Below are positions 7,645 to 12,043 of a stretch of DNA of 12,043 nt, in pieces. Positions within the stretch are counted from its first letter, which is position 1. Each line of letters begins with the position of its first letter. Position numbers and translations under genes: made by a program. The DNA is taken from the NCBI RefSeq assembly GCF_002432345.1, contig NZ_DJDT01000124.1:1-12043 (forward strand). Direction: 5' to 3'. The stretch comes from Pedobacter sp. UBA5917 (lineage in GTDB: Bacteria; Bacteroidota; Bacteroidia; Sphingobacteriales; Sphingobacteriaceae). The notes beneath the pieces are model-generated. The model saw nothing but the letters and a program-made list of their open reading frames with translations. It was not told the DNA's origin and made no database searches.

Positions 7645-7693
7645 GTCATTGCGAATTGAAGGGTAGGACCGATGAAGTGGAGTGAAGCAATCT
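7645..7693. repeat. GTCATTGC...GCAATCT-bounded dispersed element
   Basis: GTCATTGC (7645-7652) and GCAATCT (7687-7693) bound a 49-bp unit, with a perfect 5-bp inverted repeat ATTGC/GCAAT at its ends. The outer bases GTC...CT are the same as those flanking the hairpin repeats at 7796-7820 and, in reverse orientation, at 7833-7857 and 7944-7968. I recognise this as resembling a GTCATTGCGA...GCAATC sequence dispersed in many bacterial genomes; copy number here needs a genome search. Confidence 0.6.
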
Positions 7694-7754
7694 TTTTAAT
7701 AAAATTATTGTAAGCCCAAGTCTGGCCGTTGCACGGGCTAAGGCAAAAGACTTG

Positions 7755-7790
7755 CGCTAGAGTGGGTCTTAGCTCCCTGCTACTCCAGCG
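7755..7790. repeat. Strong imperfect hairpin
   Basis: CGCTAGAGTGG (7755-7765) and CTACTCCAGCG (7780-7790) pair over 11 positions with nine Watson-Crick pairs, one G-T pair and one A/C mismatch, around a 14-nt loop. No T-run follows, so it is not a classic intrinsic terminator. It sits between two families of GTC...CT-bounded repeats and is probably part of the same mosaic. Confidence 0.6.
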
Positions 7791-7795
7791 TTTCG

Positions 7796-7820
7796 TCATG
7801 CTGAACTTGTTTCAGCATCT
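7796..7820 (+). repeat. Hairpin repeat, copy 1 (forward)
   Basis: ATGCTGAA (7798-7805) and TTCAGCAT (7811-7818) form a perfect 8-bp stem with the 5-nt loop cttgt. The flanks are GTC on the left and CT on the right. It is the forward-oriented member of a three-copy family in this gap and lies 12 bp from an inverted copy, giving a REPIN-like doublet. Confidence 0.8.
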
Positions 7821-7832
7821 TCCCTGCAAGAT

Positions 7833-7857
7833 AGACCCTGAAATAAATTCAGGGTGA
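7833..7857 (-). repeat. Hairpin repeat, copy 2 (reverse)
   Basis: ACCCTGAA (7835-7842) and TTCAGGGT (7848-7855) form a perfect 8-bp stem with the 5-nt loop ataaa; read on the minus strand the flanks are again GTC and CT. Compared with copy 1, stem pair 2 is C-G instead of T-A and pair 3 is C-G instead of G-C, so both bases changed together. The wider stretch 7826-7859 matches copy 3 at 7938-7971 closely. Confidence 0.8.
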
Positions 7858-7871
7858 CGACGCTCATTCAA

Positions 7872-7917
7872 CTTGGCGCACATTGCGAAGTATTCTCCTT
7901 GCTCTTCGCGATTAAAA
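7872..7917 (+). repeat. 46-bp TTTGCG-type repeat, copy 1
   Basis: This 46-bp stretch aligns without gaps to 8031-8076 at 35 of 46 positions, sharing cttnGCGC, TTGCG, attctcc, GCTCTT and ttaaaa blocks. It lies 14 bp after hairpin copy 2. It resembles dispersed TTTGCGCCCTTTGCGGTTAAA-like sequences familiar from Bacteroidota genomes. The divergence suggests an old duplication or independent insertions. Confidence 0.7.
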
Positions 7918-7943
7918 TTTCAAATGATTTATTACTGCACGAT

Positions 7944-7968
7944 AGATTCTGAAATAAATTCAGGATGA
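7944..7968 (-). repeat. Hairpin repeat, copy 3 (reverse)
   Basis: ATTCTGAA (7946-7953) and TTCAGGAT (7959-7966) form an 8-bp stem (one T-G pair) with the 5-nt loop ataaa. It shares loop and orientation with copy 2, and minus-strand flanks GTC and CT. The second stem pair is T-A where copy 2 has C-G, a compensatory change; the third pair has drifted to T-G. Confidence 0.8.
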
Positions 7969-8030
7969 CGGTCTCCGCCCAACTCTGTGTGCTTTGTGCA
8001 TTTCTTCGTGAACTCGGTGGTGAAAAATGC

Positions 8031-8076
8031 CTTAGCGCCCTTTGCGCCTCATTCTCCGCGCTCTTTGCGGTTAAAA
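8031..8076 (+). repeat. 46-bp TTTGCG-type repeat, copy 2
   Basis: This is the partner of 7872-7917 at 35 of 46 identical positions. It follows hairpin copy 3, as the first copy follows hairpin copy 2, but an extra stretch of roughly 50 bp (7971-8030, containing ctctgtgtgctttgtgc) lies between. It ends 15 bp before the stop codon of the LacI-type gene. Confidence 0.7.
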
Positions 8077-8091
8077 ACGAAACAACTCCCT

Positions 8092-9102
8092 TTACAGCGG
8101 CCCTGTCGAATCCCTTTTAATCAAGATCGATTTTAACTTGGGGATCTCGTCAGCATCAAATGGTTTTTTATCCAATATTTTAAACAGAAAGCCTGCTGCT
8201 TCCCTGCCGATTTCGAATGCGGGTTGCGTAATCGTACTTAACGAAGGCTTCAACAGCGGGGCTGTGCTCAAATTCGAGAAACTGATGATTTTAAGGTCGT
8301 TAGGTATATTTAAACCCAGTTCGTTGCAAACATAATAGCAGGGTAGGGCAAGCTCTTCGATTGACGAGATCACACCATCCGGTTTTTCGTTGATGATCAG
8401 GTTTTTGATGTTCGTATAATTCAGGTCTTCATCACTGTTATGGTTCACAATCAGGTTTTCTCCAGATTCCAGTTGGTGGTCTTTCAATGCGTCACGATAA
8501 CCCGCAATCCTTCTTTTACCCGTAATTAAACAGTTTAACGCGTAGAGGTAAGCTATTTTTTTGCATCCGTTATTAATCAGGTGTACCGTGGCATCGTAGG
8601 TGCTTTCATAATCATCGGCAGTGATTTTAATCGCATCAATATCCTCAATGCTGCGATCGAAAAATACAACCGGGATTTTCTTCACCAGTTCCCTAAAATG
8701 TTCCAGGTTTTCGGTACTGCTCGAAACTGAGATCAATATTCCATCTACACGCCCGCTCAGCAGGCTTTCGGTAAAGGCTGTTTCCGTTTCGCTATCCTCA
8801 TGGGTAAGGTAAATAAGCACATGGTAACCGCGTTTCCGGGCAATTTCTTCGATGCCGTTAATCGCCAGGGAAAAAAAGTTATTGGCAATCTGCGGAATGA
8901 TAACCGCTATGGTTTTTGTTTTCTGGCTGCGGAGGTTGCTCGCTGCCGGATTGCGTTCGTATTTTAATTTTTTGGCCAGTTCCAAAACCTTTTGCTTCGT
9001 ATCGATACTGATCTCATAGCTATCATTTAGTGCTTTTGAAACGGTTGCAATCGATATATTTAATTCTTTGGCTAAAGTTTTTACAGTAACATTCTGCCTC
9101 AT
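8092..9102 (-). CDS. LacI-family transcriptional regulator
   Basis: This 336-residue DNA-binding regulator has the normal LacI/GalR layout and length. The N-terminal helix-turn-helix is VTVKTLAKELNISIATVSKA (residues 5-24), followed by the hinge helix around NPAASNLRSQ (51-60); Leu57 is in the position that normally wedges into a central CpG step of the operator. The effector-binding core starts at KTIAVIIPQIANNFFSLA (63-80) and runs to the C-terminus, with the usual late SLSTITQPAFEIGREAAG stretch. Such proteins release or bind DNA when a small sugar-like ligand binds. The gene is divergent from the symporter/inositol oxygenase pair, which makes that pair the likely target and inositol or a product such as glucuronate the likely effector; this is inference. 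A palindrome at 9147-9168, 45 bp upstream of its start codon, suggests autoregulation as well. Confidence 0.94.
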   Translation of the reverse strand: MRQNVTVKTLAKELNISIATVSKALNDSYEISIDTKQKVLELAKKLKYERNPAASNLRSQKTKTIAVIIPQIANNFFSLAINGIEEIARKRGYHVLIYLTHEDSETETAFTESLLSGRVDGILISVSSSTENLEHFRELVKKIPVVFFDRSIEDIDAIKITADDYESTYDATVHLINNGCKKIAYLYALNCLITGKRRIAGYRDALKDHQLESGENLIVNHNSDEDLNYTNIKNLIINEKPDGVISSIEELALPCYYVCNELGLNIPNDLKIISFSNLSTAPLLKPSLSTITQPAFEIGREAAGFLFKILDKKPFDADEIPKLKSILIKRDSTGPL

Positions 9103-9140
9103 TTATACAGGTTTTTTATAAGGTTTAATTTAGGATGATG

Positions 9141-9168
9141 ATGCGTTTTACTAAAACGTATTCGTAAA
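9141..9168. promoter_or_regulatory. Candidate LacI-type operator
   Basis: TTTACTAAAA-CG-TATTCGTAAA (9147-9168) is a 22-bp palindrome centred on a CpG, with eight of ten arm positions matching, which is the form expected for LacI-family proteins with a hinge Leu. Overlapping it is an odd-centred palindrome, CGTTTTA-C-TAAAACG (9144-9158), perfect over seven pairs and extendable to 9141-9161 with one mismatch. Both lie in the gap between the divergent regulator and symporter genes. Which of the two is the functional dyad cannot be decided by eye. Confidence 0.6.
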
Positions 9169-9254
9169 TAAAATTTCAGTTCGGTATCCGATTTAATAAT
9201 TTTATATACAGTTTTGATAAAGGGAAACGCTCTTTTTAACGCTTCTCTTATAAC

Positions 9255-9286
9255 CAAATATAAAACAATTAATCCGACACCATCAA
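9255..9286 (-). promoter_or_regulatory. Candidate promoter for the LacI-type gene
   Basis: On the minus strand, TATATTTG (9262 to 9255) matches the Bacteroidota -7 consensus, and a TTG (9286 to 9284) lies 21 bp upstream of it as a partial -33 box. Transcription would start near 9248, and the candidate operator would then lie about 80-100 bp inside the transcript, suited to roadblock repression. For the divergent symporter gene only a poor box (TATACAGTTTTG, 9205-9216) is seen. Confidence 0.4.
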
Positions 9287-9314
9287 GGGACGGGTTGATT
9301 TAGGCTAACATAAC

Positions 9315-10943
9315 ATGAATCATCTGGAATTAACCGACTATGTCGTTTTTTTTATTTATTTTATTGTCATAGCCACTTACGGCTATTGGGTATATTCGAG
9401 TAAAAAAGCGGCAAGTACCAATACCAAAGATTATTTTTTGGCAGAAGGCTCGTTAACCTGGTGGGCCATAGGTGCTTCTATTATTGCCTCCAATATCTCG
9501 GCCGAGCATTTTATCGGTATGTCGGGCTCTGGTTTTGCCATGGGTTTGGCCATTGCCAGTTACGAGTGGATGGCAGCTGCAACACTCATCATTGTAGCGG
9601 TATTTTTTCTGCCCATTTACCTTAAAAACAAAATTTATACCATGCCCCAGTTCCTGTCTCAACGGTACAACAATACTGTGAGTACATTGATGACGGTGTT
9701 TTGGTTATTGGTTTATGTATTTGTAAACCTCACTTCTATATTTTTTCTGGGTGCCCTCGCTGTAGAAACGATTACCGGTGTATCCTTTACCATCTGTTTA
9801 ATCGCACTGGCTGTATTTTCGGTAATCATTACCCTTGGCGGGATGAAGGTAATCGGCTATACCGATGTAATCCAGGTGCTTGTGTTGGTGGTTGGTGGTT
9901 TGGTAACCTGCTACATGGCCCTTAATATGGTGAGTGATAAGTTTAACATGGGCACCGTACTGGAAGCGCTTCCTGTACTAAAACAACAGGCAGACGATCA
10001 CTTCCACATGATTTTTTCAAAAGGAGATAAATTTTACAGCGAGTTGCCGGGACTTGCGGTTTTGGCCGGTGGTTTATGGATCAACAACCTTAACTACTGG
10101 GGCTGTAACCAGTACATTGTACAAAGGGCTTTAGGTGCAGATTTAAAAACCGGACGTTCGGGGCTGATTTTCGCGGCATTTTTAAAACTACTGATTCCGG
10201 TAATCGTGGTTATCCCGGGGATATGTGCCTACGTACTTTGGCAGCAGGGCTATTTCCAAAAAGAAATGATGGATGCAGCCGGCCATGTTAAACCCGACCA
10301 TGCTTATCCTATTTTGATGAACCTTTTACCTACCGGATTGAAAGGTTTGGCCTTTGCGGCCCTAACAGCAGCTATTGTGGCCTCACTTGCAGGTAAATGC
10401 AACAGTATAGCCACTATTTTTACACTCGATATTTATAAAAAATACATTAAACAGAATGCTTCCGAAAAACACCTGGTAAATGTAGGCCGTTGGTCCATTA
10501 TCATCGCTTCGTTAATTGCCATCGCCATTGCACCGGCATTGCGGAGTTTCGATCAGGTTTACCAGTTTATTCAGGAATATGTAGGCTTTATTTCGCCGGG
10601 GGTATTTGCCATATTCCTTTTGGGTTTTTTCTGGAAAAGAACCACGTCGGCTGCCGCACTTACCGCTGCACTGTTAACCATTCCTTTATCTACGCTGTTT
10701 AAATTCCTGCCCGAAATAACCCATAGGCTTATCGATCCGATCCCTTTTTTACACCGCATGAGCTGGGTATTCTGCATCATCCTGATTTTGATGTTCCTGA
10801 TTACCATTCTCGATCCTAAAAGTAAAAATAATCCGCAGGGACTTGAGGTAGATCGCAGAATGTTTAAAGTTAGCCCCTCATTTATTGTTTGTTCGGTACT
10901 CATATGCGGTATCCTTGCTGCTTTATATACGGTATTCTGGTAA
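9315..10943 (+). CDS. Sodium/solute symporter (SSS/SGLT family), probable myo-inositol importer
   Basis: This 542-residue inner-membrane protein belongs to the sodium:solute symporter family, with many hydrophobic helices across its length. The family's most telling segment, WWAIGASIIASNISAEHFIG (49-68), is followed by SYEW (82-85). By comparison with Vibrio vSGLT, Glu84 and Asn258 match sugar-binding Glu88 and Asn260, and Tyr261 the gating Tyr263, while Gln69 is replaced by His65 and Ser91 by Ala87. Sodium-site residues Ala58, Ile61 and Ser357 are kept; the neighbour of Ser357 is Ala356 instead of Ser. The Glu-His-Phe form also occurs in animal sodium/inositol (SMIT) transporters. Inositol as substrate rests mainly on the inositol oxygenase gene 45 bp downstream, which is probably in the same operon. 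The start ATG at 9315 gives a normal N-terminus. Glucose or galactose remain possible substrates. Confidence 0.92.
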   Translation: MNHLELTDYVVFFIYFIVIATYGYWVYSSKKAASTNTKDYFLAEGSLTWWAIGASIIASNISAEHFIGMSGSGFAMGLAIASYEWMAAATLIIVAVFFLPIYLKNKIYTMPQFLSQRYNNTVSTLMTVFWLLVYVFVNLTSIFFLGALAVETITGVSFTICLIALAVFSVIITLGGMKVIGYTDVIQVLVLVVGGLVTCYMALNMVSDKFNMGTVLEALPVLKQQADDHFHMIFSKGDKFYSELPGLAVLAGGLWINNLNYWGCNQYIVQRALGADLKTGRSGLIFAAFLKLLIPVIVVIPGICAYVLWQQGYFQKEMMDAAGHVKPDHAYPILMNLLPTGLKGLAFAALTAAIVASLAGKCNSIATIFTLDIYKKYIKQNASEKHLVNVGRWSIIIASLIAIAIAPALRSFDQVYQFIQEYVGFISPGVFAIFLLGFFWKRTTSAAALTAALLTIPLSTLFKFLPEITHRLIDPIPFLHRMSWVFCIILILMFLITILDPKSKNNPQGLEVDRRMFKVSPSFIVCSVLICGILAALYTVFW

Positions 10944-10988
10944 TCAATAATCTTAAAACGATTTTACACCCACGAAAAACATAACGTT

Positions 10989-11861
10989 ATGAAAACACCA
11001 AAAAATGAAAAAATGAACCCGCTTTCTAGTCTTGATGTTTGGGAAGATGATGTGTTAAAAAGATATCCCGAACCAGGTACCCCGGCTAAGGCAAAAGAAG
11101 AATTTAGAAATTACGACAGTCCGGAAATTGATTCCGTACGGGAGTTTTACCGTTTAAACCACAAGTATCAAACTTATGATAACGTGCTGGCCAAAAAGGA
11201 GAACTTTTTAAAGTTTGATAAAAAGGAAATGCCCTGGTGGCAGGCCATGGAGTACCTGAATACTTTGGTTGATGATTCTGATCCTGATATTTCGCTCGAT
11301 CAGCTACAGCATTTACTGCAAACGGCAGAGGCCATCCGCGCTGATGGCCACCCTGATTGGTTTGTGCTTACCGGTTTTATCCACGATCTGGGGAAAGTAC
11401 TTTGCCTTTTCGGCGAACCGCAATGGAATGTAGTGGGCGATTCGTTCCCTGTGGGCTGTAAATTCTCTGATAAGATTGTTTTTCCCGAGTTTTTTGCTGC
11501 CAATCCCGATAGTTATGACGAAAGGTACAATACTAAATATGGTGTGTATAGCCACCAGTGCGGATTGGATAATGTACACATGTCGTGGGGCCACGATGAA
11601 TACCTCTACCAACTGACCAAAAATTATCTTCCCGAGCCTGCCCTTTATATGATCAGGTACCATTCTTTTTATTCGCAGCACCGTGAAAAGGCTTACGACC
11701 ATATCCTGAATGCACACGACCAGGAAATGTTTAAATGGGTAGATAAATTTAACCCTTACGATCTTTATTCTAAAAGTCCGAAAACCCCTGTTGTAAGCGA
11801 ACTGAAGCCGTATTACGAAGATCTTATAGCGAAATACCTGCCTGCTACTGTGGCCCTTTAG
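10989..11861 (+). CDS. MIOX: myo-Inositol oxygenase
   Basis: This 290-residue cytosolic enzyme uses a non-haem di-iron centre and O2 to cleave the myo-inositol ring to D-glucuronate. It matches animal MIOX along nearly its whole length, and animal MIOX is about 285 residues. All six iron ligands of mouse MIOX have counterparts: His108 (in QHLLQTAE), His132 and Asp133 (in FIHDLGK), His202 (in MSWGHDEYLYQ), His225 (in MIRYHSFYS) and Asp258 (in NPYDLYSKS). The conserved FGEPQWNVVGDSFPVGC block (141-157) and Lys136 are also present. ATG 10989 is the likely start; a second in-frame ATG at 11013 would shorten it by eight residues. It follows the symporter by 45 bp, supporting an import-then-oxidise unit. 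Glucuronate would feed the uronate pathway, whose genes are not in the window. An active enzyme is expected. Confidence 0.96.
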   Translation: MKTPKNEKMNPLSSLDVWEDDVLKRYPEPGTPAKAKEEFRNYDSPEIDSVREFYRLNHKYQTYDNVLAKKENFLKFDKKEMPWWQAMEYLNTLVDDSDPDISLDQLQHLLQTAEAIRADGHPDWFVLTGFIHDLGKVLCLFGEPQWNVVGDSFPVGCKFSDKIVFPEFFAANPDSYDERYNTKYGVYSHQCGLDNVHMSWGHDEYLYQLTKNYLPEPALYMIRYHSFYSQHREKAYDHILNAHDQEMFKWVDKFNPYDLYSKSPKTPVVSELKPYYEDLIAKYLPATVAL

Positions 11862-11890
11862 CAGCTTTTACAAAAAACTAACTTATTTAA

Positions 11891-11910
11891 CGGTATGCTA
11901 CAAAATACCG
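11891..11910 (+). repeat. Small stem-loop after the oxygenase gene
   Basis: CGGTAT (11891-11896) and ATACCG (11905-11910) form a perfect 6-bp stem with an 8-nt loop. No T-run follows, so it is at best a weak or non-classical terminator. It lies 30 bp after the MIOX stop codon, just ahead of a larger stem-loop. Confidence 0.4.
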
Positions 11911-11920
11911 GCTGTAATGT

Positions 11921-11952
11921 AAGCATTATGGCCGGGTGGCCTGATAGTGCTT
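11921..11952 (+). terminator. Bulged stem-loop downstream of inositol oxygenase, possible terminator
   Basis: AAGCATTAT-GGCC (11921-11933) pairs with GGCC-(tg)-ATAGTGCTT (11938-11952) around a GGGT loop: four G/C pairs, a two-base bulge, then nine pairs including one T-G. It is followed by AAAAATT and not a T-run, so it does not fit the classic Rho-independent form on the plus strand. It could end the symporter/oxygenase transcript or be a leader structure of the gene starting at 12000. Confidence 0.45.
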
Positions 11953-11999
11953 AAAAATTAAATAAAATAACAACCAATCTAACCAAACTATTAAAAATT

Positions 12000-12043
12000 A
12001 TGCTCATGCAAGGACTTTATCCCATTAAATTCCGGTTACCGCG
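12000..12043 (+). CDS. Start of a gene cut by the window end (unidentified)
   Basis: An ATG at 12000 (with a second in-frame ATG at 12006) opens a frame that runs off the window after 14 full codons: MLMQGLYPIKFRLP. It is preceded by an A-rich, G-poor leader (aaccaatctaaccaaactattaaaaatt) of the kind often seen before Bacteroidota genes. Fourteen residues cannot identify the product. The basic N-terminus could precede a signal peptide, as in a SusC-like protein, or LYPIKF could begin a cytosolic enzyme such as a type I mannose-6-phosphate isomerase; both are guesses. It may be a separate transcription unit because of the stem-loop upstream. Confidence 0.35.
   Translation, partial: MLMQGLYPIKFRLP

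Larger units (their letters stand above)
7529..8091. other. Repeat-filled gap between convergent genes
   Basis: This 563-bp region lies between the susD stop and the stop of the convergent lacI-type gene. It has no convincing coding sequence: open frames in it only translate repeats. From left to right it holds a heptamer array, a short GATTCTGCGG...AATCCGCGGGAG stretch (7600-7630), an element bounded by GTCATTGC and GCAATCT, a strong hairpin, a doublet of inverted 8-bp-stem hairpins, a TTTGCG-type repeat, a third hairpin and a second TTTGCG-type copy. No classic hairpin plus T-run terminator is seen for either gene; the hairpins may fill that role. The mosaic suggests repeated insertion of small dispersed elements at a tolerated site. 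Confidence 0.85.

Noticed and set aside
7430..7799. Minus-strand open frames across the repeat-filled gap.
   Set aside because: Their residues (repeating FHLPSS-like runs) are just translations of the heptamer array and other repeats.
7700..7800. A tRNA or other known RNA gene around the hairpin.
   Set aside because: No cloverleaf or recognisable conserved RNA core could be traced.
7529..8091. A CRISPR array in the repeat-rich gap.
   Set aside because: The repeats are not evenly spaced direct repeats with unique spacers, and no cas genes are nearby.
9226..9243. Direct repeat AACGCT spaced 12 bp in the symporter leader.
   Set aside because: Only six bases, and neither copy is at the centre of a dyad, so it does not support an operator.
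11313..11717. Minus-strand open frame inside the inositol oxygenase gene.
   Set aside because: It lies opposite the most conserved part of MIOX and has no recognisable features.

Overview
The window looks like chromosome from a Bacteroidota bacterium, most likely a Pedobacter-like member of the Sphingobacteriaceae. The evidence is a SusC/SusD outer-membrane pair, a FecI-type sigma factor with a FecR anti-sigma carrying a C-terminal DUF4974-like region, Bacteroidota-type promoter boxes (TAnnTTTG), the absence of strong Shine-Dalgarno sequences, and repeat-rich gaps between convergent genes. The genus is an inference from gene style, not a search result.

Layout. Positions 44-940 (minus) encode a ROK-family sugar kinase-like protein. 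Divergent from it is a plus-strand block: an ECF sigma factor (about 1091-1738), its FecR-like anti-sigma factor (1787-2791), a TonB-dependent SusC/RagA transporter with an N-terminal STN signalling domain (2824-5925) and a SusD-like lipoprotein (5927-7528). This is a complete trans-envelope signalling and uptake unit: substrate at SusC/SusD is sensed by the STN domain, passed to FecR across the inner membrane, and releases the sigma factor. No degradative enzyme lies in the block, so its substrate cannot be read from the window.

Positions 7529-8091 are a 563-bp gap between convergent genes, packed with repeats. It holds a nine-unit heptamer array, a GTCAT...ATCT-bounded element, three related 8-bp-stem/5-nt-loop hairpins with compensatory base changes, another strong hairpin, and two 46-bp direct copies of a TTTGCG-rich sequence. 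The first ten bases of the window match the end of one of these hairpin elements, so another copy probably lies just to the left.

Positions 8092-9102 (minus) encode a LacI-family regulator. Divergent from it are a sodium/solute symporter (9315-10943) and a myo-inositol oxygenase (10989-11861), which together form a short route for importing myo-inositol and oxidising it to D-glucuronate. The LacI/symporter gap contains a CpG-centred palindrome that is a good operator candidate. After the oxygenase there is a bulged stem-loop and then the first 14 codons of another gene, cut off by the window end.

No wholly new system is evident. The points most worth a second look are the hairpin repeat family, the hydrophobic C-terminal tail on the sigma factor, the missing carboxypeptidase-like N-terminal extension in SusC, and the candidate inositol operator.
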